NCBI GenBank assembly: GCA_043228905.1
Contig: JBHGNT010000013.1
Location: forward strand, 2,976,001 to 3,040,000
Source: Azolla caroliniana
Lineage: Eukaryota; Polypodiophyta
Length of the DNA stretch: 64,000 nt
Reading direction: 5' to 3'
The notes below the pieces were generated by a model, which did no database searches, was not told the DNA's origin, and was given only the letters and a program-made list of their open reading frames with translations. A program made the translations under genes and the position numbers. Shown here piece after piece: positions 1 to 10,588 of the stretch. How positions within the stretch are numbered: the first letter of the stretch is position 1; each line of letters begins with the position of its first letter.

Positions 1-1042
1 TCCATCAATGGTTCCATTTCTTCTAAACAAGTTAACAACGTATTCTTAGGTAAAGTGGAAGTTAGTATAACAACAAATCACTAAGTTCATTTTCTAATAC
101 TCCTAGATACCGGGAAATTATTGCTTCATGGATAGAGATTTTGCTCGACTTCATCAGGTAACTCTAACAAAACTTCCCAGCCCAACTTTTGTAGTAGTTA
201 TTGATGTTGCCCTTTTGTTTTCAGAAATATAGTAGAGGAGTCTAAGCCAATTTATGTTGTGCTAGATAATTTAGCATGTGTAAATCCTTTAACATAATTA
301 GCAGCCCTAGACATCCAATTGTTTCGGGTGTCGTGGTTTGAACTAGATAACCCCAAAATTGAGTTGACAAAGCGACAAATCAAGTATTGTTAACAAAATA
401 ATTTGAAACCCCAAGCATTTACTATTATAGAACTCAATCTCATAGGATTTCAACTATTTCACTATTACAATTACGTCGAGAAGGACGAAAAGAATGAATG
501 TTCTTAATATTTGTAATATCAATAAAGTTTTCCAATATCATTGAAGTAAAATTAGAAATCTAACTTCAGACTAAAAAAGTATCAAGATTATGCAGATGTT
601 TTTGACAAGGTAAAAGCTAATACACTTGTAAAACATCAAGTATATGTTTGTCCCATTGATTTACAACCAGGAAAGGAGCTACCATGGGAACCAATCTACA
701 ATTTTTCACCAAACTAGCTTGAGGTTCTTCAAACATATACATTGCGCAAAACTTGGTAAATGGATTCATGTGATACTCAAAATCTCCAACTGGTGCACCC
801 ATTGTCTATATGAAGAAGAAATAGTGTTCACTTTATCTAGTAGTGTATTACCAATGTTTGAATAAAATTACTATTAGTAATAGCTATGCAGTCCCCTTGA
901 TTCTAGTCTCTTAGAATGAATTTGTGGAGTAAAATATTTTACAAGTATTGATTTACGAGATGCATAGTTTTGTCTGGGAGACAAGTGAGAGACAATTTTC
1001 TGCATTCGATATGTCATTTTGAGCATACAGAGATGTCGTTAG
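1..1042 (+). pseudogene. Gypsy remnant, 5' part: protease to start of reverse transcriptase
   Basis: Degenerate Ty3/Gypsy pol without a usable reading frame. Translated piecewise, about 120-400 resembles the aspartic protease region of Gypsy-E elsewhere in this window: a CFMD segment, then VLDNLACV, then WFELDNPKIE. Positions 590-720 give a linker with DKVKANTL and CPIDLQPGKE, typical of the entry to Gypsy reverse transcriptase. Around 945-965 TSIDLRDA matches the conserved KIDLRGAY block. Many stops and frameshifts show it is old. It continues at 6835 after the Copia-F insertion: the sequence before 1043 joined to that after 6839 reads on through the conserved PFGL block of reverse transcriptase. 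It starts left of the window. Confidence 0.8.
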
Positions 1043-1396
1043 TGTTGAAAATAATAATAATTATAAATTGTTATTAATCTTAGGAATACGGAAGAACTGT
1101 AACTGTATCGGTGATGGGATTATAAAGCCACCACCAATGATGTAATAATTAGGGCGTAATAATATAACTATTTTTTTTTCTCTCTGTCTCTCTTTATCGT
1201 AATTAGCTTACCCTAATGGTAAGTCGATAACACTACAAGCATTGTGTCTTGGGTTCGAAACCGAATTTCTTCACCTCTCTATTATATACTTCATATATAT
1301 CTCTATTTCACTAGATGCCACTGTGGAATGTAGGGGTTGAACCCATGACCACTTGGTCTCCATTGGGCAACCTTACCAACTGAGCTACATCCATTT

Positions 1397-1450
<54 letters not shown>

Positions 1451-1460
1451 TTTCCCTACA
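1043..1460 (+). repeat. 5' LTR of Copia-F
   Basis: Starts TGTTGAAAATAATAATAATT and ends CTTTTCCCTACA. Matches 6594-6834 over its first 150 bases or so, including the block ATAAAGCCACCACCAATGAT, and again at the pyrimidine-rich end. It is longer than the 3' LTR because of the insertion at 1194-1398 and a longer (CT)n tract. Confidence 0.9.
1194..1398. repeat. tRNA-like (SINE-type) insertion in the 5' LTR of Copia-F
   Basis: Absent from the 3' LTR, so it arrived after Copia-F. The left part (about 1197-1265, plus strand) has a box-B-like GGGTTCGAAACC. The right part read on the minus strand (about 1396-1317) looks like a decayed tRNA: TAGCTCAGTTGG as box A, GGGTTCAACCCC as box B, and ends that nearly pair (GGATGTA with TACATTCC). 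I see no convincing anticodon arm, so I call it a tRNA-derived SINE fragment or a pair of tRNA pseudogenes, not a working tRNA gene. CT-rich sequence on both sides hides any target duplication. Confidence 0.55.
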
Positions 1461-1473
1461 TGGTATCAGAGCC
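1461..1473 (+). other. Primer-binding site of Copia-F (initiator-Met tRNA)
   Basis: TGGTATCAGAGCC directly follows the CA end of the 5' LTR. This is the usual plant Copia site complementary to the 3' end of initiator tRNA-Met, where minus-strand DNA synthesis starts. Confidence 0.9.
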
Positions 1474-1651
1474 AAACAACCTAAAAGCCTTATAGTCTAT
1501 GCCTTTCTTAAATCACAAAACACATGCCCTTATCATAATTTAACTTTTATGCCCATACAAAAATAATCATATTCATAGTGTCCAAGATCGTCAATTAACG
1601 AAAGACAATTTTGTGTTTGCCGTGCGCTGATCCGGACAGCCCTCTGCAATA

Positions 1652-2382
1652 ATGGCACAATCTATGTCGTCATCGCAACTCAACATGCGAAAATTCACGA
1701 TCGAGAAATTATCGGACACAAATTATCGAATTTGGAAGGCAAGATTAGAATTACTTTTTAAATATAATAAAGTATGGGACATAATTTCAGGATCGTCGAC
1801 AAAACCTGAAAAAGGCGAAGAACTTGTAGAGTATGAGGAAAAAGACCTATGTGCAAGAATGGAAATTCTAATGCATGCAGGTGATGGCACTGGAGAAATA
1901 TTGCGAAAAATGGAGACGGCTCATGAAATGTGGAAGCACTTACAAACTATCTACGAGCCGAAAAACAATGCCCAACAAGCGCATACACTTCAAGCGCTTC
2001 TTGGCGCTTTTCCTCACTCGTGGTCCACTTTCAAAACCACCCAAAACTCTATAAATTGTCCAACTCTAATTGATCTTCTTGCAAACAGTAGGTAGGAATG
2101 TGTTTACAAAGGTCTTCAAATTCAACTCCAAGTGTGGCAAGGATAGCATACAAAAACCAAAGATTCACTCAAAGAGGAGAAAGTACAAAGCCATGGATAA
2201 TGAAAGATCAAAACACTAAACAAGGAGGAATGTGGTTCAACAACACCTATTGTAAAATATGCAACGTACAAATCATGCAACAAAAGATTGTCGCGCAAAG
2301 TCAAATTTCAAGAGTTACCAACCGTGGAGGCATGTACAAGCCCATCTTGTTGAAGAAGAGATGGATGATGAAAAAGCCGTAG
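1652..2382 (+). pseudogene. gag: Copia-F gag (capsid), broken
   Basis: The ATG at 1652 opens 147 codons typical of Copia gag: KLSDTNYRIWKARLE matches the conserved 'L.G.NY..W' N-terminus, and a leucine-rich helical region (LQALLGAFPHSW) follows. The frame ends at a TAG near 2093. A second frame (2098-2382) carries the rest of the capsid and a degraded CCHC zinc-knuckle region with CKICN. Gag forms the particle that packages element RNA. The frame change and loss of clear knuckle spacing make it non-functional. Confidence 0.75.
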
Positions 2383-3098
2383 GAGATGGATGTCAAAATG
2401 CTGAAAAGTATGATGATGTCTGAAAAGAGAGATGATGATAGAAAAGAGAGAGAAGGAAGATATAGAAACCCAAATCTACAAAGATATATTAATAAGGAGT
2501 GATGATCATAGAAACAAGAGAAAGAAGATACATAAACTCAAGCCTACAAGGATGAATTGATCACTAGAAAAACGCACTACATGAATAGGCAAGAAAAACA
2601 CCACAAGAAAAAAACCCTCTTCTCACCACCTCACTCTTCTTGCTTTATATGAAGTTCCCCTCTAGTAGATAAGTTTCGTTTGCTTTCTTTTCCACGCTTT
2701 TTTTAGAGCTTTTCCATCTCCTATTCTTAGCTATGACACAACGATCTTCTAATCGTCATATCTCCCTCATCCATGCTCCAAATTTAGAGTTTTAAAAAGC
2801 TACGGATAGCTCTCGTCATAAGCTTTCTAACCCATATTTACACGTTATATTTGGGTTCCAAACGAATGAGTTATGAGCGTGCGTTGTAGACTGCATTTTG
2901 GTGCCCGCTTTTTTCTTCTTTTACTTTTCTCCACGTGACTTGCTTTTTGTTTGACTTATCCTCAAGACCTTAGCTCGTGATCTTGCCCTCCGGATGTGAA
3001 CGCACCATACCTTATATTCTTGTAGATTTCAATACCTTGAATTCTAAAAACACTTTCACAATGTCCTTCAAACATTCATTGCCGAATAACTTTCCACC
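2383..3098. other. Unassigned sequence inside Copia-F between gag and protease
   Basis: About 700 bases without a coding frame where gag-protease sequence would be expected. It includes a purine-rich stretch (about 2395-2560, GAAAAGAGAGA repeats) and, at 2740-2900, AT-rich sequence of the kind seen in plant LTRs. It may be a small insertion or LTR fragment. I found no clear ends or target duplication. Confidence 0.4.
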
Positions 3099-4222
3099 AT
3101 GATTCCAAATCCAAGTAATATAAATGACATATGGTATCTCGACAATGGTGCTACTAACCACTTAACTAATAGAAAAGATTGGTTATGTAATTATAAGGAA
3201 GTTGAACCTCCTATCATTGTAATATTTGGAAATAATGGGACTAAACAAGCTATTGGCAAGGGTGATATTACTTTTGAAGTCACAGGAGGAAGAAATTTCA
3301 CAATCAATGAAGTTCTCTATATCCCGGGCATCACCAACCATTTGTTATCCATTAGTCAAGCAACGACAAATGGTACTATCATTGAATTTCATCCTAACCA
3401 TGCTATTATTAAACATAAAGCCTCCAATGGAGAACTTATTAGAACATGTTGTAAACGAGAAGGAGGCTTATATCCCATAAAATGTATTCTTACATCTCTT
3501 ATTTTCGAAGCACATCATTCTACTCCAATTCAATCCTCTATATCTCTAACTAATCTTCATTTTCCCTCTTCTCTTTGGCATTTTCATCTAGGCCATATGC
3601 ATTTCAATGCTCTAAAAACATTACAATGTAATAATCTAGTCCATGGTTTGCCAAAAGAACCATTCAAGCCCATCTTTTTGTGTGAAAGTTGTATCCTTGG
3701 GAAAATGCCCCAACAACCCTTCCCAAAGCATAGATCTAGAGCCACTAACCCTATTGCATTAGTACATAGTGATCTATGTGGACCTTTTCCAACCCCTTCT
3801 CTTAGTGGAGCCAAATATTTCATTAGCTTTATAGATGACTTTAGTCGATTTACAATCTTGCATTTTCTCAAGTACAAAAGTCAAGCTTATCAAGCATTCA
3901 AAGAATACAAGGCTCGAATTGAAGTGCAAACATCCTCAAAGATTAAAAGTCTTCAAACCGACGGTGGTGGTGAGTATATGTCTCATGAATTTCAAAGTTT
4001 GTATCAAAATGAAGGCATACATTATAGAATATCAACACCACACACACCACAACAAAATGGTGTATCTAAAAGGAAGAATAGGTCACTTCTCAATATGGCT
4101 CCGAGTATGTAACAATTTTCTCACTTATCGCCTCAATTTTGGGAGGACATGGTTGGCACCGCTTGCTATATTCAAAATCGCGGATCTCATAGATTCTTGG
4201 GGCTCCAAACCCCTTATGAACT
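3099..4222 (+). pseudogene. pol: Copia-F protease, GAG-pre-integrase and integrase core
   Basis: Positions 3099-4112 encode 337 residues. The protease motif is at the N-terminus (WYLDNGATNHLT; the usual DSG is DNG here). A pre-integrase zinc-binding region with H-x3-H (WHFHLGHMH) and C-x2-C (CESC) lies near residues 160-200. The integrase catalytic core has HSDLCGPF, FIDDFSR and SLQTDGGGEY, covering the first two acidic residues of the DD35E triad. The frame ends at TAA 4110-4112. Integrase sequence then continues in other frames through about 4220. Together these would mature the particle and insert the cDNA. Confidence 0.85.
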
Positions 4223-4735
4223 ATGGCATGTCACAAACCTAACTTAAGTAACCTTCGTATTTTTGGTTGTTATGCTTATGCGTTTGTGCCAAATGTTCAA
4301 AGAAATAAGCTAGATCCAAGGGCTACAAAATCAATTTTCATCGGATATGGAGAAGCGTCGGGATACAAGGCGTACAAGCTCTACGATCCACAAAAGCAAA
4401 GAATATTCTTTAGTCGCAATGTGATATTTCAAGAAAATGGGCTTTCTACAAAGGTTTCTTCTTCACTCTCTTCTAATCTACCTCCTTTATTACCTACCCC
4501 AACCCACTTACAACCACCTTCCTCAACCATCTCTAATATTAATAGCTCTCATATTGAAGGAGCTAACATTGGCTCATCCTCTACTTCCACTATTTGTGTT
4601 GCTCTTCCATCTAATCACAAGGCAAAGATCAATCCTACTCAACCAACTAATTCTTCTTCTCATCTTCCCTCATTCCAATCTCTAGATGATTCTCTTCCTC
4701 ATACTCCTTTAAATACACATTGTTTAACTCTCTAA
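4223..4735 (+). pseudogene. pol: Copia-F integrase C-terminal region and linker
   Basis: 170 codons beginning with the conserved Copia integrase C-terminal block LRIFGCYAYAFVP followed by IFIGYGEASGYKAYKLYDP. A Ser/Pro/Thr-rich linker follows, as is usual between integrase and reverse transcriptase. It is separated from the integrase core by a frame change and ends at a TAA near 4733. Confidence 0.8.
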
Positions 4736-4868
4736 CAATACAAATAATGTTATCTTCTCCACTCCCTCTCCTAATCCTTCATTCCAAGCTTTATCACCAA
4801 CTTCTCCACCAACCTCTCCACCTCCAAAGTATAGATCTCTAAATAGTATTTATGAACAACTTTATCAA

Positions 4869-5666
4869 ATGGAAGCACATTTTGTGGACTTGGACCATGA
4901 AGCTTATATACAAGAAGAAGATATTCCAACCCTTAGTAATGACACAAATCTATCGGCCAAAGATGCACTTTTCGGATTGAATTCTATCAAATGGAGAAAG
5001 GCTATGGAAGAAGAAATGAAGGCTTTAATTAAAAATGGTACGTGGACCCTTGTTGAGCCTCCAAAAGATCATCAAGTAATTGGTTCTAAATGGGTCTTAC
5101 ACATAAAGCGAGATAGTAATGGTAATCCAATTCGCTTCAAGGCTCATGTTGTTGCTCGAGGATTTTCTCAAGTACCAGGTATTGAATTTCAAGATACATT
5201 TAGTCCAACGCTAAAAATATGTGGTTTTCGAAAGTTCGTTGCTCTTGCCGCTCAACATGATCTAGAGTTGCATCACTTGGATGTACAAACGGCTTTTCTT
5301 CATGGAGATTTAGATGAAGAACTTTATTTACAACAACCACAATTTTTTGAAGATCCAAGTCATCCAACACATGTTTGTCGACTTCGTAAATCTATTTACG
5401 GCCTTAAGCAATCTCCACGCATATGGTATCACAAACTACACTCATTTCTTATAAAAGTTGGATATCATCGTCTAAACAATGAGCCAAATATTTATGTTAG
5501 AAAAGCCAAATCCAATTTTGTTATCATAGGTGTCTACGTTGATGATTTGCCCTTGACCTCTTATTCCAAATCTTATCTAACTATTGCAAAGAAGGAACTT
5601 GCATATGTCTTTCCTATCACCGATTTAGGCCCTATGACACATTTTCTAGGCATCAAAATAACTTAA
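4869..5666 (+). pseudogene. pol: Copia-F reverse transcriptase
   Basis: 265 codons of RVT_2-type Copia reverse transcriptase: WRKAMEEEMKAL, NGTWTLVEPP, KWVLHIKRDSNGN, LDVQTAFLHGDLDEELYL, IYGLKQSPRIWY and catalytic YVDDLPLT, where YVDD holds the metal-binding aspartates. The frame runs to a TAA right after HFLGIKIT, so thumb and connection sequence continues only as fragments. Confidence 0.88.
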
Positions 5667-6571
5667 AATAGAACAAGTCATACTATCTCATTATCACAAT
5701 CAATTTATATTAATTCTATCCTCCAAAGATTTGATATGCTCCATAGTAAACCTATTAGTACTCCTCTTACCTCTCCATGTAAACTTTCAAATGATGATTC
5801 TCCCAAAAATGAACGAGAAATTTCTGAAATGATGTACCCTATAAACAAATTATTGGGTGTATAAGATATTTAGTAAGTTGCACACGTCCCGATATTTGCT
5901 TTGCTCCCGGTTTTCTTTCTCGTTTCATGGCTAATTTAGGACCAAAGCATTGGATCACGCTCAAAAGATTACTACGATGCTTGAAGCATACTCAACATTA
6001 TGCGTTGACTTACTGAGCCATACAATCTGAGTCAACTACACTTGTGCAAGGATGGACAAATCCCTCTAGCCAACTAATTGGTTGGTCGGACTCAGATTCG
6101 GGGGGAGATGTGGACGATCGCAAGTCAACAAGTGGCTATGTTTGCGCACTAGCTGGCGCTGCAATTTCGTGGAAGTCAAAGAAACAAACTACCGTAGCAT
6201 TGTCATCCACCAAAGCTGAATATGTTTTCGCAGTTTTAGCGGCTAAATAAGGCATATGGATTAAAGCTATGCTTGAAGAATTTAAACTATTTACTATTCC
6301 AACAGTGACTTTGTTTTGCGATAATCAATCTTGCATCAAGTTAGCCAACAATCTGAAGATGTGCGACAATATACGTCATGTGGACTTAAAACATCATTTT
6401 CTTCGCGATCTCATTGAAACAAAGAAAATAGAGTTAAAGTTTGCTCCCAGTCATCAAATGTGGGCTGATTTTCTAACGAAACCTCTTCAACATTCTAAGC
6501 ACATTATTTGTTGCAAGCAAGTTGGATTAATTGATGTAATCGAAGACAAAGATGAAAATCTACACTTCTAG
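5667..6571 (+). pseudogene. pol: Copia-F RNase H region
   Basis: Fragmented Copia RNase H. Positions 6044-6250 give GWSDSDSGGDVDDRKSTSGY and TTVALSSTKAEYV, the standard Copia RNase H signature. Positions 6269-6571 give FCDNQSCIKLANN, HVDLKHHFLRDLIE and DFLTKPLQ, the usual C-terminal end. A TAA at 6248-6250 splits the two parts. Positions 5667-6043 hold connection-domain fragments in mixed frames. Confidence 0.85.
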
Positions 6572-6582
6572 AAATTTTCACT

Positions 6583-6593
6583 TAGGGGGGAAG
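6583..6593 (+). other. Polypurine tract of Copia-F
   Basis: TAGGGGGGAAG immediately 5' of the 3' LTR start. This is the expected primer site for plus-strand DNA synthesis. Confidence 0.8.
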
Positions 6594-6834
6594 TGTGGAA
6601 AATAATAATAATTATAAGCAAAAATAATTAAATAAATAGTTATTAATCTTAGGAATACAGTTTCCTTCATGAGCAAGAAACCATAACTGTATCGGTGGTG
6701 GGCTTATAAAGCCACCACCAATGATGTAATAGTTAGGGCGTAATAATATAATTGTTTTCTTCTCTCTCTCTCTCTCTCTCACACTCTTTTCTTTCTATCT
6801 CTCTTTCTTCCCTCTTTCTCTTCTTTTCCCTACA
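6594..6834 (+). repeat. 3' LTR of Copia-F
   Basis: Starts TGTGGAAAATAATAATAATT and ends CTTTTCCCTACA. It lacks the tRNA-like insertion of the 5' LTR but has extra sequence near 6618-6640 and 6661-6690. Confidence 0.9.
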
Positions 6835-8440
6835 ATTTGGTCTCACAAGTACACCAAAAGTTTCAAGACATTGCTAGTGTCATTTTTCAAGATCTCTTGG
6901 ACATCTTTTTAAGCATCTATTTGGATGATCTATTGATTTATTCAAAACCACAAGAGGAGCATAATTCCCATGTTCATCAAGTACTAAAACGACTACAAGA
7001 ATATGGCCTTTATGCAAAATTGGGGAAGTGCAATCTTGATTGCAAACAAGGGAATCCTTAGGCTAGATTACTCCTTTGAAGGAATCTCTTTGGATCCAAC
7101 TAAAGTCCAAATGGTGTTGGATTGTGAGAGAAATGCAATGTTTTCTAGGATTTGCAAATTTCTATCACAAATTCATACAAGATCACTCAAAACTTATTTT
7201 GCCTCTCACATAACTCACAAGGAAAAAACAATCATGGACTTGTGATGCAAATAAAGTTTTCTAGATCTTAAGAAGTCATTTACATTTGCCCCTATTTTAA
7301 CTCATGTTGATCCACAAAGACCATTTATTATTGAAGCAGATGTATGAGATTTTTTGAAACTACACCTAGTGGCTTTGTATCCATGCAAATTTGATACTCC
7401 TGAGATCAACTATGAGGTACATGATAAGGAGCTATTAACAATAGTTTATTCTTGTGACCAATGACAACATTTATTGAAAGGTTGTCCTCATAAAATAATT
7501 GTATTAAATAGAAGACATGCTTGATGTGCACAATAATTTCCTTATTCATTTTTATTCCAAGATTACTTTTGGTCCAGGGAAGCAATAAGGAAATGCAAAT
7601 GCTTTATCATGACATTCGCATTTATCACTTCATCCTAGTGATCCAACTTTCGATAATAAAAACATATAATCTTAGGTTCTACAGGCTTCAAGCAACCACA
7701 ACCTTTGATACTCCACTAGATTCAAGCATTATAGATACTATTCGTCACAATCTCAAGACAAATATCTTTGCTCAAGACATCTTAATCGTACATCTTGCTT
7801 TCAGTTCCAACATTCATATACAAATTATAGGCAATTCAATTGGCATACTAGATTACTTCTGTAAAAGAATCTTCTTTATGTTTCTAATGGGTCATTCGGC
7901 TCTAAGCCATACAACATTGCCATAATACATATATGGTTGGGCATTTTGGTGTCAATAAGATCTTGGATTCGTTAACACAAACATTCTAGTGGCCCCATCT
8001 ACGTAAAATTTGTTGAAGATTATGTTCACACATGTGACACATATTGTAGTACATCTTGCTCTCAGTCCCAACATTCATATACAAATTATAGCAATTCAAG
8101 TAGCATAATGAATTACCTTTTTATAAGAATGTCTTTATGTTTCTGATCGGTCATTAGCCTCCAAGCCATACAACATTGCGGTGATACATAAATGGTTGGG
8201 CATTTTGGTGTCAATAAGATCTTGGATTTGTTAACGAGAACATTCTGGTGGCATCCAAGATCTTGGATTTATTAACACGGACATTTTGTTGGGCATTTTC
8301 TTGGTAGAGATACTTCCATCTTCATATCGACATTGTGGTTAAGACATTATTATACTTTCCTTCCTTGAATTTGGACTACATCATCATAGACTTATATCTT
8401 GATATGTGATCCATTAACTCTACCACCAATCATGTCTCTA
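6835..8440 (+). pseudogene. Gypsy remnant, 3' part: reverse transcriptase, RNase H, integrase zinc region
   Basis: Continues the element at 1-1042. Positions 6837-7061 encode reverse transcriptase with LSIYLDDLLIYSKPQEEH (YLDD box). Positions 7250-7500 hold RNase H fragments (IVYSCDQ region, VLNRRHA), and about 7900-8050 the H2C2 region of integrase (VEDYVHTCDTYC). A block of about 200 bases at roughly 7790-7995 is repeated at 8046-8245 with about 88-90% identity by eye, a local tandem duplication. Frames are ruined throughout. Sequence past 8300 becomes unrecognisable. Confidence 0.75.
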
Positions 8441-8656
8441 TTTGTTGGAATTGAAGCCATCAATGTGGAATACAAGACAACAAGTCGATGCAAACACGAT
8501 CAACAAGATGAAAAGATTGAGTAACAAAGGCAACTTAACCAGAATCAAGATCTAGACAGAGTGAAAGAGGAAGAGACACAAAGAGGTACAAATTTGTAAC
8601 TGTGTTATTGAAATCGTTACAGTACAAAGGAATGGAGGCAACAACAACATCCTAAA

Positions 8657-9050
8657 TGTTGAGCGGCAAGCTCAACCGGATCCGGATCGGCATCCGGTGA
8701 GCAAGTGAGCCGGTGAGCTGGGGAGCCGATTAGCCGGATCCAGCAGTAATCGAAAGCCTAGTAGTAGCCTAGACTGCTAGGTAGTTAATGACTCGTAGTT
8801 AGTGTCAGATGCTCGTGTGAGCATAGAAGTACACCGTACTTCTGTCAGTCCTCTTAGGACTTGTATAAATAGTGTTGTTGAAGCATGTTGCATATGCAGA
8901 GAACTATTATTGTTTTGTAATAGATTTTTAACGTTCGGCTCATTCTCTATCTCTCTCGCGTATACTTTGTGTGTTAATTTTTTGCTCTCTTTGTCTGTTG
9001 CTATCCGACTGAGCCGGTTTGTCTGACGCTTCCACACCTTCGTTTTTACA
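8657..9050 (+). repeat. 5' LTR of Copia-A
   Basis: 394 bp, TGTTGAGCGGCAAGCTCAAC to CGTTTTTACA. It lacks a stretch of about 24 bp near its start that the 3' LTR has (about 34277-34300). GTATAAATAG at 8863-8872 is a reasonable TATA box for the element promoter. Confidence 0.92.
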
Positions 9051-9062
9051 TGGTATCAGAGC
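9051..9062 (+). other. Primer-binding site of Copia-A
   Basis: TGGTATCAGAGC begins directly after the 5' LTR. It matches the initiator-Met tRNA primer site. Confidence 0.9.
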
Positions 9063-9142
9063 GCGAGGGTTGAGAACCTCTGGAGCTAACATTAGCATCT
9101 GAAGACAAACCCTAAGACCCGGTAAGAACAGAAAGAGAAGTG

Positions 9143-9536
9143 ATGGACAGAGGAATGGCTAGCTCGCTCCCTATGGAGAAGCTCAACAGATCCAACTACG
9201 CATCTTGGTCATACAAGATGCACCAATACCTGCTTGGGCATGGTTACTAGAGCTATGTCGACGGAGCTAACGACACAACACTTGATGCGACACAGAAGGA
9301 CTTCCCAGTGTCGGAACAAGCAGCAAGCAGAGTGATGTACTGCTTTGCGTCCAGTGTCGGAGACCAGTTGCTGAGCCATGTCCGAGATGCCAAGACGCCA
9401 AAAGAAGGTTTTCGCGACAAGCACTACTTCCCGGAAGCTGCAACTGCGACAGGAACTGAGCAATGTCTGATAGAAGGACATGTCGGTAGCCGATTACACA
9501 ACCCAAATTAAAGAGATCTGTGACTCACTTGCCTCT
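9143..9536 (+). pseudogene. gag: Copia-A gag, N-terminal part, cut by element T
   Basis: The ATG at 9143 starts a Copia gag with SSLPMEKLNRSNYASWSYKM, closely matching Copia-C gag (SSLPSEKLDRSNYSSWEYKM). An in-frame TAG near 9248 and a frameshift near 9405 break it; 9308-9511 recovers AASRVMYCFASSV and LLSHVRDAKTPKE. The last codons before element T spell KEICDSLAS, and the frame resumes on the far side at 21529 with INVTVEEDEM. This locates the insertion inside gag exactly. Confidence 0.85.
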
Positions 9537-9561
9537 GGGTAAAAGCATGCGAGTGGAAACA
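9537..9561 (+). repeat. Left terminal inverted repeat of element T
   Basis: 25 bases beginning GGGTAAAAGCATGCGAGTGG; 23 of 25 match the reverse complement of 21500-21524. TAGCTAATTAGCTA follows 5 bases inside and again near 9594. A CTCT target duplication precedes it. Confidence 0.92.
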
Positions 9562-9787
9562 CTATTATAGCTAATTAGCTACTAAAATGGCCATAGCTAA
9601 TTAGCTATTTGTTTAGCTAGTCTTTTTTGTGGGAAAATCAAATATTTGAAAAACTAATTTATGAAAAAACTCAAATATTTGAACTTCTGTTTTAGACGTA
9701 GTGGAACTTGGGGAATATCACCATCATCTAAGGTCGACTTCAATGTCATCAATTTCCTGTTTAGCCTAAGTCTGATTTTGAACGCAG

Positions 9788-10044
9788 ATGGAGTACTCAG
9801 AGCACGAACGCAGACGTAGCTCCCGCAACAGCAAAAAATCGACATTGCAGATTGAGAGCTACAACACAGAACCCGCTCGATCATCGTCCAGGTATGTTTC
9901 AGTTACAGAAACCCCAAACATTTGTTTTTTCTTTTTGACTACTGTCTGAACTTTGGTGCCGATTCATATTTCCCCAAAATTGAATAGGGCGAAGTCCTTG
10001 GAGTCCCATACAAGGATGTCTCGCAAATCGAGGAGTAGCAATAG
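9788..10044 (+). CDS. Possible upstream exons of the element T passenger gene
   Basis: The ATG at 9788 opens a short basic, Ser/Arg-rich exon (MEYSEHERRRSSRNSKKSTL) with a good donor after 9891 (AG|GTATGT). A second basic exon 9988-10044 keeps the frame through TAG|GG and ends at AG|GTGTGT. Joining it to the next coding exon (ATG at 10589) does not keep frame with any acceptor I can find. Either this is a separate short 5' ORF or leader, or the splice signal has decayed. The residues look like a nuclear-localisation or disordered tail. No family recognised. Confidence 0.35.
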
Positions 10045-10084
10045 GTGTGTTTATATTACTTTTTTTGTGTTTAATCCTGTCTTT

Positions 10085-10545
10085 AGTGATGATTGGGGTT
10101 TCTGATTGAAATTTCTGATTAGGGTTTTTGTTTATAAATTTCTGATTAGAATTTCTGATTAGGGTTTGTGATTGAAATTTCTGATTAGGGTTTTTTATTA
10201 TAAATTTCTGATTAGAATTTCTTAATAGGGTTTCTGGTTACAAATTTTGATTACAAATTAGAATTTCTGAATAGGGTTTTTGTTTATAAATTTCTGCTTA
10301 GGATTTCTGATTAGGGTTTGTGATTGAAATTTTTTATTAGGGTTTTTGATTGAAATTTCTGATTAGGGTTTTTGATTATAAATTTCTGATTAGAATTTCT
10401 GAATAAGGTTTCTGGTTACAAACTTCTGATTACAGATTTTGATTAGGGTTTCTGATTTCAAACTTCTGATTACAGATTTTGATTAGGGTTTCTGATTTCA
10501 AATTTCTGAATACAAATTATGATTAGGGTTTCTGATTTGCTAAGT
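10085..10545 (+). repeat. TTTCTGATTAGGG-type short tandem repeats in a passenger-gene intron
   Basis: About 460 bases of imperfect repeats of TTTCTGATTAGGGTTT, ATAAATTTCTGATTAGAA and TTTCTGATTTCAAA type, period roughly 16-30. They lie between the donor at 10045 and the ATG at 10589. The sequence differs from the palindrome arrays further right. Confidence 0.8.
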
Positions 10546-10588
10546 TAAAACATTGGCATTTTTTAAGACTGATTTAGAGAAAGCCACA

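Larger units (their letters stand above)
1043..6834 (+). mobile_element. Copia-F, LTR retrotransposon nested in the Gypsy remnant
   Basis: Complete-length Ty1/Copia element in the order gag, protease, integrase, reverse transcriptase, RNase H. LTRs are 1043-1460 and 6594-6834. A Met-tRNA primer site follows the 5' LTR and a G-rich polypurine tract precedes the 3' LTR. The LTRs differ by point changes, microsatellite length and a roughly 205-bp insertion in the 5' copy. Flanks are GTTAG on the left and ATTTG on the right. Each differs by one base from GTTTG, which restores the host Gypsy frame, so the 5-bp target duplication has probably decayed by one base on each side. All coding parts carry stops or frameshifts, so the element is dead and fairly old. 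Confidence 0.9.

Noticed and set aside
1317-1396. Functional tRNA gene on the minus strand
   Set aside because: Boxes A and B and near-pairing ends are present, but the acceptor stem has a bulge and I could not form a proper anticodon arm.
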